NCBI GenBank assembly: GCA_951813535.1
Contig: OX638345.1
Span: 4,313,944-4,377,943 of the forward strand
Source: an uncultured Dehalococcoidia bacterium
GTDB taxonomy: Bacteria; Chloroflexota; Dehalococcoidia; Lucifugimonadales; UBA3495
Length of the DNA: 64,000 nucleotides
Reading direction: 5' to 3'
Below, in pieces: positions 33,079-41,041 of this stretch. The notes beneath the pieces were generated by a model. The model did no database searches and was not told the origin of the DNA. It was given only the letters and a program-made list of their open reading frames with translations. Position 1 is the first letter of the stretch, and each line of letters opens with the position of its first letter. Position numbers and translations under genes: made by a program.

Positions 33079-34281
33079 ATGCCCCGCCTGTCCGTCCTGT
33101 CCGAAGTCCAGCGCCAGATGCTCCAGTTCTTCCCCTGCATGGAAGCCGACGGCGCCCCCTGGTCCCCGCTCTCGAAGCCGTTGAACCAAGCCACTGCCGC
33201 CATCGTCACCACCGCCGGCCTCCACCTGCGCGACGACAAGCCCTTCAACCGAGACCATCCCGGCGGCGAGTCCACCTACCGCGTCATCCCCAGCGACTCC
33301 GACGCGGCCAACATCGTCCAGAGCCACTTCAGCATCGGCTTCGACCGCACCGCCATCTACCGGGACATCAACATCACCTTCCCCATGGATCGCGTGCGCG
33401 AACTCGCTGAGCGCGGCGTCATCGGCTCCGTCGCCCCCAACCACTACTCCTTCATGGGCGCCCTCCGCGACTGCACCGTCGTCGCCGAGCAGACCGGACC
33501 CGAGGTCGCCCAGCGCCTCAAGGCCGAGGGCGTCGACCTCGTCCTGCTGACCCCCACTTGACCCCTCTGCACCCACGCCGTGAGCGTGCTTGCCCGGGTC
33601 TTTGAGGAAGCCGGCCTGACCACCGTGGCCTTCGCCCTCGTGCGCGAACACGCCGAGCGCGTCCAGCCGCCCCGCGCCCTGTGGGTGCCCTTCTACTTCG
33701 GCTACACCATGGGCAAGCCCGACGACCCCGACTTCCAGCACCAGGTCCTCGCCGCCGCCCTGGCGACCCTCGACGCCGAAGCCGGCCCCGTCCTCGCCGA
33801 CTATCCCGAGGACGCCGGCCCCATCGGGCTGCCCCAGGCCTCCGAGGTGTCGGCTTCGACCAACGGCGACACGGTCAAACCCCTGGACGCCGCCGACGAG
33901 ATCACCGCCCTGCGCGGCTACTACGAGCGCTGGCAGGAACAGCGCGGCCGCACCGCCGTCGGCGTCACCGGCATCCCCCAGCGACGTTTCCGCGGCATCA
34001 TCCGCTTCCTGGAAGCCTATGCCGAGCGCGACGACGCCGACATGGATGAGCGGCCCGCCGACGTCTCCGTTCCCCAGTTCGTCCGCTACTGCGCCGACGA
34101 CCTCAAGGCCTTCTGCTACGAGGCCCGCATGGCCCAGCGTCCCAACGACACCGAGGCCGACATCCACACCTGGTTCTGGGGCGAGACCGCCGTCGGCTCG
34201 CTGATCGACAGCATCACCCAGCGCCTCAACTCCACCGGCGACGCCAAGCTCCAGGCCACCGCCTACGGCCTCTCCCGCTAA
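33079..34281 (+). CDS. GrdB-family selenoprotein with in-frame UGA (Sec161)
   Basis: Two open frames, 33079-33561 and 33580-34281, lie in the same phase and are separated only by a TGA at 33559 plus six codons. Read through, they give a 400-residue protein of the glycine/sarcosine/betaine reductase selenoprotein B family (GrdB-like). The N-terminal part has TYRVIPSDSDAANIVQSHFSIGFDRTA, DINITFPMDRVRELAERGVIG and NHYSFMG. Then comes VDLVLLTPT-U-PLCTHAVSVLARVFEEAGLTT. In GrdB and its non-clostridial relatives the selenocysteine sits at exactly this place in a UxxC pair, here U161 and C164. A hairpin fitting bacterial SECIS rules follows the UGA. AGGAG precedes the start by 6 nt. In vivo substrate is unknown. 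Confidence 0.88.
33559..33593 (+). promoter_or_regulatory. Selenocysteine UGA and candidate SECIS hairpin
   Basis: After the UGA (33559-33561) the mRNA can form CACGC-CGUGA-GCGUG (33574-33588) on an outer GCA/UGC stem (33569-33571 with 33591-33593), separated by a symmetrical 2x2 internal loop. The apical loop begins 18 nt after the UGA and has G as its second base. Both fit the published pattern for bacterial SECIS elements. Confidence 0.7.
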
Positions 34282-34294
34282 CGCAATTGCGATG

Positions 34295-34322
34295 TCCGGT
34301 CCTGCCAACCCGTGGGACCGGA
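34295..34322. terminator. Hairpin between convergent genes
   Basis: TCCGGTCC (34295-34302) pairs with GGACCGGA (34315-34322), loop 12 nt, in the 48-bp gap between the selenoprotein and MscS genes. It could terminate transcription from either side. Confidence 0.5.
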
Positions 34323-34329
34323 TAACCCC

Positions 34330-35568
34330 CTAAACGTCCGGCCCGTCCCCACCGCCTCCGGGCGCATCGTCCGGGAGCGGCGTCCGCGTGTGGGATATCG
34401 CCGGCCGGCGGACACGGGCAGCTTGCGGCGGCAGCGGCGTTCCGTCCTGCGGGTTCCAGCCGTCCGGGAAGTGCAGCGTCCGCACCGGGTAGTTGATCGT
34501 GATCCCTTCCTCGGTAAGTCGGGCGTGCAACTGCTTGATCAGTTCGCTGCGCACCTCGAAGCTGGCCAGCCGGTCCTTGGACTGCACGAACAGCCAGAAG
34601 TCCACGTTGCTCTCGCCGAAGGTTTCATAACCGAAATAGGCTCCGTACTCCGGCGCCGCCCCCGGGTGCTCCCGCAATACCCGGTCCATCACTTCGTGGC
34701 TAACCTCTTCTACCCGTTGCAGATCGCTCTCGTAGGCCACGCCGCATTGCAGGAACACGTTCACCGGATCTTCGGGCTTGTTGTAGTTGGTGATGATGGT
34801 CTCGGCGAACCGGGAGTTGGGGATGATGACCAGGTTGTTGGTCCAGGTGCGGAGGCGCGTGCTGCGCCAGTTCACGTCCACCACGTAGCCGGTGATTCCG
34901 TTCTCCATCTCAACGTAATCGCCGATGCTGACCACCCCCTCGGATACGACGTAGGTGCCGGCGAAGAGGTTGCTCAAGGTGGGCTGCAGCGCCAGGGCTA
35001 CGGCCAACCCGGTTATGCCCAGGCCCGCGATGAGCGGCGTGATGTTGATGCCGAGAACGTCCAGAGACACCATGAACGTCATGGCGATCAGGGCCGCCAG
35101 CACGACACGCCGGGCCAGGGGCAGCAACCAGTCGGCCTTGTCCTCGACGCTGCTGTTATCCAGGTAGAGTTGCAGCCACTGCAGGGCCGCAGCAGCGACG
35201 CCGTTAATCAGCGCCGCGCCGGTCACAACGGCGCAGATGCCGGCGACTTTGTTGACTGTGGACTGAACCTCCGGCGGAGGCGAGTTGACAATTATCGCCG
35301 CGTAAGCTCCGGCCAGTACAATCAGGACCGTAAGGGGCAGCCTCACCGCGGCCACCGTTTTGACGTCGAAATTGATACCGGCGGTGATGGAAATCCGGAG
35401 CAATCGCCGGAAAACCACCCGGCTGAACAGCCAGGCAACGACCAATGACGCCACAAAAATCAGCGCCCCGGTCACGAGATTGACCTGCGCCGCGCTGACC
35501 AGGTCGGGAGCGAATCCGGCAAGCGCCCCGTAGATGACGCTCCACCAGGTTTGAATGAATTCCTGCAT
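34330..35568 (-). CDS. MscS family mechanosensitive ion channel
   Basis: This 412-residue protein starts at ATG 35568, 3 bp after the sir2-like stop codon. Four hydrophobic segments are seen (about residues 22-45, 65-88, 110-130 and 150-175). Then comes the pore-lining helix LIAGLGITGLAVALALQPTLSNLFAG, then the beta domain EGVVSIGDYVEMENGITGYVVDVNWRSTRLRTWTNNLVIIPNSRF, all canonical for MscS. It should open under membrane tension during hypo-osmotic shock. The C-terminus (HTRTPLPDDAPGGGGDG) is a disordered extension. Same-strand neighbours (sir2-like, recF, vWA, fur) suggest a long minus-strand gene run. Confidence 0.93.
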   Translation of the reverse strand: MQEFIQTWWSVIYGALAGFAPDLVSAAQVNLVTGALIFVASLVVAWLFSRVVFRRLLRISITAGINFDVKTVAAVRLPLTVLIVLAGAYAAIIVNSPPPEVQSTVNKVAGICAVVTGAALINGVAAAALQWLQLYLDNSSVEDKADWLLPLARRVVLAALIAMTFMVSLDVLGINITPLIAGLGITGLAVALALQPTLSNLFAGTYVVSEGVVSIGDYVEMENGITGYVVDVNWRSTRLRTWTNNLVIIPNSRFAETIITNYNKPEDPVNVFLQCGVAYESDLQRVEEVSHEVMDRVLREHPGAAPEYGAYFGYETFGESNVDFWLFVQSKDRLASFEVRSELIKQLHARLTEEGITINYPVRTLHFPDGWNPQDGTPLPPQAARVRRPAISHTRTPLPDDAPGGGGDGPDV

Positions 35569-35570
35569 TT

Positions 35571-36362
35571 TCAGGGGGGTGGCCCGGCGCAACTTCGCAG
35601 GGCATCTACTATTGCCGGCATCACTTCCCCGGCTGGTCCTGAAACGACCACATCGGCCGCCGCGGTGAGCTGCGTCGGCTCGGGATTGACCTCGATGATC
35701 CTGGCGCCCCGCTCCCGGGCCAGCAGCGGCAGTTGCGCCGCCGGATTAACCGCTCCCGACGTCCCCACCAGCAGCATCGCGTCGCAGCGTTGCGTCTCCG
35801 CGAAGCACGAATCCAGGACCGCCCGCGGGATCGGCTCGCCGAACATCACCGTGTCCAGCTTGATGACCCCGCCGCATTCTCCGCACAACGGTGGAACGTC
35901 GGTGATCGCGCGTTCCGCCCGTGGCCGGCGCCATCCGCACCCGATGCAGCGCAGGTAGTTGCGATTCCCGTGGATTTCCAGCAGGTTGCGGCTGCCCGCC
36001 CTGCCGTGCAGGTCATCCACGTTCTGCGTGATCACCGCGTGGATGATGCCGGCAGACTCCAGCCCCGCGATGGCGACGTGGCCAGGGTTCGGCTCGGCGT
36101 TGTCCACCGCATCCTTGAGATCGTAGGTCGGATTTCCCGGCGTCACCTCGTCGCTCAGCCGCTTCTCCCACCAGTCCTGCGGGTCCCGCGAGAACACCCG
36201 ATAGGACAGGTTGCTCGGCTGCCCGTACTTGGTCCACAGGCCGTCCGGCCCCCGAAAGGACGGTATACCGCTTTCCACCGAGAGGCCGGCTCCGGTCAGC
36301 GCGATGGCGTACTCGGCGGTAGCCAGGATTTGAGCGGCGGCGGTTATCGTTTCAGTGTTCAT
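35571..36362 (-). CDS. Sir2 family NAD-dependent protein deacylase
   Basis: This 263-residue sirtuin starts at ATG 36362. NAD-binding motifs are ALTGAGLSVESGIPSFRGPDGLW and TQNVDDLH. The catalytic His is in LLEIHGN. A Zn-binding Cys4 set is CIGCGW...CGECGG. Later motifs GTSGAVNPAA and IIEVNPEPT complete the fold. It removes acyl groups from lysines of metabolic enzymes such as acetyl-CoA synthetases, giving nicotinamide and O-acyl-ADP-ribose. Residues that distinguish desuccinylases (CobB-type Y-xx-R) cannot be confidently placed. The open frame upstream of 36362 runs into a palindromic repeat and is not coding. Confidence 0.93.
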   Translation of the reverse strand: MNTETITAAAQILATAEYAIALTGAGLSVESGIPSFRGPDGLWTKYGQPSNLSYRVFSRDPQDWWEKRLSDEVTPGNPTYDLKDAVDNAEPNPGHVAIAGLESAGIIHAVITQNVDDLHGRAGSRNLLEIHGNRNYLRCIGCGWRRPRAERAITDVPPLCGECGGVIKLDTVMFGEPIPRAVLDSCFAETQRCDAMLLVGTSGAVNPAAQLPLLARERGARIIEVNPEPTQLTAAADVVVSGPAGEVMPAIVDALRSCAGPPP

Positions 36363-36375
36363 ATCACACCATTTC

Positions 36376-36467
36376 GTCAGAAGCAGGATTCGCCGGATTT
36401 TAAGATTTTCGGGATTACATCTTCCCAATCCTGCCAATCACATAATCCTGACAATCCTGATTCTGAC
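36376..36467. repeat. Palindromic MITE-like repeat, copy 2
   Basis: GTCAGAAGCAGGATT at 36376-36390 pairs with AATCCTGATTCTGAC ending at 36467 (one mismatch). It lies between recF and the sir2-like gene and shares the central 'CCGGATTTT...AATCCTG.CAATC' of copies at 14692 and 48901. Confidence 0.7.
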
Positions 36468-36484
36468 GGATGCCCCAGCCATTT

Positions 36485-37675
36485 TCACTCTTCATCAGAC
36501 ACCGCGCCGTCAGCCACGCGGAAGTAGGTCGCGCTATCGCCCAACGCTTCGCGAACCGGCCCGACGTCGGTGGTGGTGACCAGAGTCTGGCGATACCGGG
36601 CGACCTTTTGCAAGACCCGCTCCCGTCTCCGGTCGTCCATTTCCGAGAATACGTCGTCCAGCAGGATGACCGGATCATCGCCGCGCGCTTCCGCCAGGTA
36701 TTCGGCCTCCGCCAGGCGCAGCGCCAGCGCGATGGTGCGGGCTTCGCCCCGGGACGCGAACGCCGCCGCATCCAGGCCGTTGATGTACATCATGAAGTTG
36801 TCGCGGTGCGGCCCCACCGCCGTTATAGCGGTGGCCTGCTCGCGCGCCGCGCCGCGCTGTAGTTCCCGTCGAAACGCCGCCGCAGTTTCCTCCGCGCCCT
36901 CCCCGGGGGACACGCTGGGCAGATAATCCAGCGCCAGATCATGTTCCGGTTCCCCCAGTTCACCGTGCTGGCTGCTGGCAAAAACGGACAGCCGCTCCAG
37001 GGTCTTGGCACGCGCAAAGGTCACCGCAGCCCCCGACTGGACCAGCTGCTCGTCCCAGTACTCCAGCTCCTCCGGGTCGACGTGGCCATCCCTCCGGCGG
37101 CGCAGCAGGCCATTGCGGTTCCGCAGGGCGGCCTGAAAGCGTTGCAGCGCCTGTAGATACGACCGGTCCGCCTGCGAGATCAGCACGTCCAGGTAGCGCC
37201 GTCGGTGCGAGGGCGCGCCCAGCACCAGATCCAGGTCGTCCACGGAAAAAAGCGACGCGGCGAGCCGGCCGACCAGGCCGGCCGCACTGGTGGGCTGACG
37301 GTTGACGCGGATCTGTTTGGCAACCGGAGGCAGCGTGGCCGGTCCCGGATCGTCCGCATCGCCGCCGCCGTCCGCGCCGGTCTCTCGCGCCGTCGGTTGG
37401 TAGCCGATCACCACGTTGAGCGATTGCCCGTCGATGCAGGCCGTTCCGGTGATGTAGGCTGCTCCGCCTTCCCGCGCCGCGTCGAAATTGAGCACCTGCC
37501 GCTCGCGTTCCGTCCGGAAGGATCGGCCTATGGCCAGCGTGTAGGCGGCCTCCAGCAGGGACGTCTTGCCCTGGGCGTTGCCGCCGTGGAAAACCGACAC
37601 CCCCGCCGGCGGCGCGATGTCGACTTCGCGGAAATTACGATAGTTGACGAGGCTGAGCCGCGTGATTCGGGCCAA
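36485..37675 (-). CDS. recF: DNA replication and repair protein RecF
   Basis: This 396-residue SMC-like ATPase loads RecA at gaps together with RecO/RecR. It starts MARITRLSLVNYRNFREVDIAPP and has Walker A GGNAQGKTSLLEA, the FSVDDLDLVLGAPSHRRRYLDVLISQ segment typical of RecF, TAVGPHRDNFMMYINGLDAA, the ABC signature region SRGEARTIALALRLAE, and Walker B PVILLDDVFSEMD. An acidic Gly-rich insertion (ETGADGGGDADDPGP) near residue 105 is unusual. It is not next to dnaA/dnaN/gyrB as in many bacteria; instead it follows a vWA gene by 18 bp on the same strand. Confidence 0.95.
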   Translation of the reverse strand: MARITRLSLVNYRNFREVDIAPPAGVSVFHGGNAQGKTSLLEAAYTLAIGRSFRTERERQVLNFDAAREGGAAYITGTACIDGQSLNVVIGYQPTARETGADGGGDADDPGPATLPPVAKQIRVNRQPTSAAGLVGRLAASLFSVDDLDLVLGAPSHRRRYLDVLISQADRSYLQALQRFQAALRNRNGLLRRRRDGHVDPEELEYWDEQLVQSGAAVTFARAKTLERLSVFASSQHGELGEPEHDLALDYLPSVSPGEGAEETAAAFRRELQRGAAREQATAITAVGPHRDNFMMYINGLDAAAFASRGEARTIALALRLAEAEYLAEARGDDPVILLDDVFSEMDDRRRERVLQKVARYRQTLVTTTDVGPVREALGDSATYFRVADGAVSDEE

Positions 37676-37693
37676 TGGGCGAACCCGGTCCGC

Positions 37694-38671
37694 CTAGTGG
37701 TCGGCGTAGACGTAGCGGCCTTCGAGCTCGCCCGCCTTGGCCAGCAGTCTCAGCAGCGCCTGATCCGCTTCCCGTCCAAACCCGATGGTGTGCACCATCA
37801 GGTTGGGCACGTCGTCCGAGGACTTCATCAGGTACACCAGTTCCCCCTCGTCGGTGACGCTGGAGGATTCGGCGCAGGCCATTCCTTCAGCCACCTGCAG
37901 CAGGGGAGGGCACTCGGTCAGCGCCGCCGGGTTGAAGGTCGTATAGACCAGCACGCCATCCGGCCGGGTTCGCACGCTGCAAACTTCACCCGCTGCGGCT
38001 CCCACTCCCGGCGGACATATCGTCGCCCCCGCCGGATCAATGACCTTGAACCCGCCGTCGGAACCATCGGTCAGCAGCACGATCACGTTGGACCTGCGGT
38101 CGCGCTCCTCGGGATCCTGCGCAGCCAACAGCGCGTGGGCGTCCCGCACGGCGTCGTAAATGTACGCCGGCCGGTCCCGCGTCTCCATGTCGTTCACCGC
38201 GCCCAGCCACGCCGCCACCGCCTCGCCCGATTCGTCGAACGACGCCATCTCCACCTGAGTCTGGGCGTTGTCGGTGAAGGTCATCAGGGCCGCGCGGCTG
38301 TTCTCCGCGGCCGTGCCAGTGCTCGGGTCCACGTAGGGAAGCACCACGTCCAGCAGCGCCTTTTTCACCACCGGCAGGTTCCCGCCGTCCGAGATGCTCC
38401 GGCTCACGTCCACCAGGAACACCGTGTTGGTGTTGTTGAAGTACAGGGAGGCCAGTACCTCGTTCAGCGGCGTGCCCGTTGCAACCTCTTCCGAGGACCC
38501 GAAGGCCGGCGCCGCTAGGTCGATGCCGTTCTCGTCGGTTACCAGCCAGTAGATGCCGTACGCAATCGCGGCCAGAATAATCAACGCGAGGAGTATCCCC
38601 AAGACGTACAGGAGTTTCTTGTAATCGAACCCCCGTCGCGGTTCCCCATAGCTGATGTGGTAGGTAACCAC
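37694..38671 (-). CDS. Membrane-anchored von Willebrand factor A domain protein
   Basis: This 325-residue protein has a cytoplasmic N-terminus, one transmembrane helix (LLYVLGILLALIILAAIAYGIYWLV, residues about 20-44), and an external vWA domain. The MIDAS metal site is complete: DVSRS (DxSxS), the T of ALMTFTD, and LTDGSD. An insert with four cysteines (TICPPGVG, GEVCSVRT, LTECPPLL, GMACAESS) lies between strands and may form disulphides. It could bind ligands or partners at the cell surface. It precedes recF by 18 bp; a functional link is not evident. Confidence 0.88.
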   Translation of the reverse strand: MVTYHISYGEPRRGFDYKKLLYVLGILLALIILAAIAYGIYWLVTDENGIDLAAPAFGSSEEVATGTPLNEVLASLYFNNTNTVFLVDVSRSISDGGNLPVVKKALLDVVLPYVDPSTGTAAENSRAALMTFTDNAQTQVEMASFDESGEAVAAWLGAVNDMETRDRPAYIYDAVRDAHALLAAQDPEERDRRSNVIVLLTDGSDGGFKVIDPAGATICPPGVGAAAGEVCSVRTRPDGVLVYTTFNPAALTECPPLLQVAEGMACAESSSVTDEGELVYLMKSSDDVPNLMVHTIGFGREADQALLRLLAKAGELEGRYVYADH

Positions 38672-38704
38672 GTCGATTCACACCCAATCAATCACTGGGG
38701 CCGC

Positions 38705-39133
38705 TCAGTTGTTCCGGGCGCACCCTTCACAGTAGCCGTAGAAGTCTACCCGCTGCGAGGAGATCTGAAAGTCTGTATTCTGACCGATTGCCCGCTCCAG
38801 GTCAGCCACGCCTTCCTGCCCCACCTCCGCGTCAACCACCGCGCCGCAGCCCAGGCACACCAAATTCGCATGGGGCGACAGGTTCGCGTCATACCGGGAC
38901 TGCTTCTGGAAGGGCAACTCCCGCACGATGCCAGCCCGCTCCAGCAGCGCCAGCGTGGAATAGACGGTAGCCAGCGTCACGTACGGGAAGAAGTCCCGCA
39001 CCCGCTCAAATATGTCGCGCACCGTGGGATGGTCCGCCGAGTTGACCACCACCTCGGCGATGGCCAGACGTTGCGGCGTCAGCCTGATCCCCAGCGGCTT
39101 CAAACGCGCGACGAGATGTTCCTGCGTAGTCAC
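38705..39133 (-). CDS. Fur family transcriptional regulator
   Basis: This 142-residue metalloregulator is best started at GTG 39133 (VTTQEHLVARLKPLGIRLTPQRLAIAEVV). The longer frame to 39355 contains a REP-like repeat and no family sequence. The winged helix (DIFERVRDFFPYVTLATVYSTLALLERAGIV) and the metal-binding HANLVCLGCGAVVD plus CEGCARNN (two CxxC structural zinc knuckles) are intact. It could be Fur, PerR or Zur; the regulatory-site residues do not allow a safe choice. Located 33 bp before the vWA gene on the same strand. No Fur-box-like palindrome was recognised nearby. Confidence 0.9.
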   Translation of the reverse strand: MTTQEHLVARLKPLGIRLTPQRLAIAEVVVNSADHPTVRDIFERVRDFFPYVTLATVYSTLALLERAGIVRELPFQKQSRYDANLSPHANLVCLGCGAVVDAEVGQEGVADLERAIGQNTDFQISSQRVDFYGYCEGCARNN

Positions 39134-39248
39134 AATATCGAACTCATAAATCGTATGGGTGCCCCAGTATAACACCGGACGGGCAACCAGGCCCGCCTCC
39201 AGCCGGCAGCTAACTTTCAGATTCGAGTGGCCCTTCGACACCAGGATC

Positions 39249-39275
39249 GTCATACCGGCGGAAGCCGGTATCCAG
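39249..39275. repeat. REP-like ATACCGG palindrome, copy 3
   Basis: GTCATACCGGC-GGAA-GCCGGTATCCAG hairpin upstream of the fur-like gene. The inverted arms changed together relative to copy 4 (ACCGGC/GCCGGT versus TCCCGC/GCGGGA), which preserves pairing. Confidence 0.7.
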
Positions 39276-39406
39276 GAATCCTTGCCGTTTTCATGTCCGC
39301 CGGTACCCCAACTTTCTAGGTTCCTGCTTACGCAAGAACGACGTGTTCCCGACAAGGAAACCCACTGACTCGTAACAATTGCGTCAACAGGCGATGTCCC
39401 TGAAGT

Positions 39407-39577
39407 TCACGGGTCAGACTGGCTTGGGCCAGCTTCTCGCGGTCTCTCGGCCAGCCTCTGCCGTCCCCACAATAACCTGTACAAAGCCACCACGAAGTAC
39501 AGCACGGAACCGGTCGTCATTACCGTCCCTGCGAGGATAATCGCAATGACGACAATGACCAGAAGAACGTCCGACAT
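39407..39577 (-). CDS. 56-residue single-pass membrane protein
   Basis: From ATG 39577 (GGAG 8 nt upstream) a 56-codon frame runs to TGA at 39407. The first 35 residues form a long hydrophobic helix (VLLVIVVIAIILAGTVM... then VLYFVVALYRLLW), followed by a charged tail (RQRLAERPREAGPSQSD). This composition is much more gene-like than the overlapping 66-residue frame on the same strand. The function is unknown. Confidence 0.5.
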   Translation of the reverse strand: MSDVLLVIVVIAIILAGTVMTTGSVLYFVVALYRLLWGRQRLAERPREAGPSQSDP

Positions 39578-39888
39578 ACGCGGCTCCAGCGGATCTCAGC
39601 CCAAAGGTGGGCATTTACAAGATACAGACTCGCGGTGCGGACGGCAACAGTCAGCCACGTCACTTCCAACGCCTTGGACATCAACCAGCGCCGGAGCCGC
39701 TAAATCTCCCGCAGCCAAAACGACTGCCGGGCAAACCGAAATCAGATCGCGGCGCCTTCGCTGTCGCGCATGAAGCCCTCTCTCTGCGGGCCTCGTTTGC
39801 GCCGCGCCCCACAAAATGCGACCGTCCAAACATGCGTGTGGGGGAGGCCATGCGACCTCCCCCACACGCATCGCTGCGATGACGCCGG

Positions 39889-40962
39889 CTAGAGCCGTCC
39901 GCCGCCTCCGGCCACGCGCTCGTTGACGCCGTAGAATACGGAGTCCAGCTTGTGGAAAACCTGGATGCGGGAGCGCGCCGTCTCCACCACGAAGATGCGA
40001 CCCTCGTCGTCGCACTCCACGGCAATCGGACCCCAGAACAGCTTCTCGCGGTCAAGGCCCTGGGAAATCTTGCGCTCCTCCCACATTTCGGGATTCGCGT
40101 CCAACTTGCCCATGCCCCACTGGGAGATGGTGCCTTCGCCGTACGTCATGCCGGCGAAGGAGCCGTCCGGGTGGAAGGCCTGCATCCGGTCGTTGTTCCA
40201 GTCGGCCACGTAGATCGCGCCTTCTTTGTCCACCGCCACGTCGGTCGGGCGGTTGAACTGAGCCGGGCCGTCGCCCGTCTCGCCGAACTGCATCAGGAAC
40301 TTCCCGTCGGCCGTGAACTTCTGGATCCGGTCGTTGCGCCAGTCTGCCACGTACACGTTCCCGTCCTTGTCAACCTCGATGCCAAAAGGCATGTTGAACT
40401 GGCCGGGCCCGTCGCCGAGTTCGCCCCACTGGCCGATGTACTCGCCGTCGGCGGTGAGCATCTGCACGCGGTGGTTATTGCAGTCCACCAGGTACAACGT
40501 GCCGCTGGGACTGAAAACCAGCCCGCTGGGCTTGTTCCACTGGCCGTCGCCGTCACCGGGCCGCTCCCACTTGGTGAGATACTCGCCGTCCGGTGAGTAG
40601 ATGCTGATGCGGTCCAGGTACTCGTCCGCCAGGTACACGTTGCCGTCGGGCCCCACGGTGATCGCCGTCGGCCAGATGATGGCCCCGTCCGTGGACACGG
40701 ACTCGCCGTCGCCCTGCTCGAAAACGCCCTTGGCAAACTCGCCGATGAACTCCTCGGCCACCGTGCACATGGTGATGCGCTTCCCGTCGGGTCGGTAGTC
40801 GTAGGAGCGGTTGGCGACGTACATCACGTCTTCTTCGCCCCTGGCCATCGCGGTCGGGTTGCGGAACCCCGGCCCGGAAAACTCCGCCCTGCCGATGCTG
40901 TGGCTGTACTGCAGGTCAATGCCCACGGTGGGCAGCGCCCTGGAATCAATGGTTGTGGTCAT
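39889..40962 (-). CDS. NHL-repeat six-bladed beta-propeller protein
   Basis: This 357-residue protein is built from NHL-type repeats. Examples are GDGDGQWNKPSGLVFSPSGTLYLVDCNNHRVQ, GDGPGQFNMPFGIEVDKDGNVYVADWRNDRIQ and GDGPAQFNRPTDVAVDKEGAIYVADWNNDRMQ. Two more diverged blades lie at each end. No signal peptide is seen, so it may be cytosolic. Propellers of this type bind proteins, RNA or small ligands, or act as lyases (peptidyl-hydroxyglycine lyase-like). It lies downstream of the DUF1501 gene on the same strand (79-bp gap with a GGGGCG palindrome) and probably belongs to that cluster. Confidence 0.88.
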   Translation of the reverse strand: MTTTIDSRALPTVGIDLQYSHSIGRAEFSGPGFRNPTAMARGEEDVMYVANRSYDYRPDGKRITMCTVAEEFIGEFAKGVFEQGDGESVSTDGAIIWPTAITVGPDGNVYLADEYLDRISIYSPDGEYLTKWERPGDGDGQWNKPSGLVFSPSGTLYLVDCNNHRVQMLTADGEYIGQWGELGDGPGQFNMPFGIEVDKDGNVYVADWRNDRIQKFTADGKFLMQFGETGDGPAQFNRPTDVAVDKEGAIYVADWNNDRMQAFHPDGSFAGMTYGEGTISQWGMGKLDANPEMWEERKISQGLDREKLFWGPIAVECDDEGRIFVVETARSRIQVFHKLDSVFYGVNERVAGGGGRL

Positions 40963-41008
40963 AACATATTCCTCCGTTGGAACGGATAACGAGTTGTCGC
41001 GACTTCTG

Positions 41009-41031
41009 GGGGGCGAAAGATATTCGCCCCC
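41009..41031. terminator. GGGGGCGAA palindrome, copy 4
   Basis: GGGGGCGAA-AGATA-TTCGCCCCC is a perfect 9-bp stem located between the DUF1501 and NHL genes, 10 bp after the DUF1501 stop. Confidence 0.65.
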
Positions 41032-41041
41032 AACATCCCGT

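Noticed and set aside
33580..34281. Separate 233-aa gene starting at GTG 33580
   Set aside because: It has no ribosome-binding site and is the in-phase continuation of the GrdB-like gene across a UGA.
32950..34308. 452-aa minus-strand open frame
   Set aside because: It is the antisense of the selenoprotein gene and has no family features.
39414..39614. 66-aa minus-strand frame
   Set aside because: The overlapping 56-aa frame with a clear membrane helix and ribosome-binding site is the better candidate.
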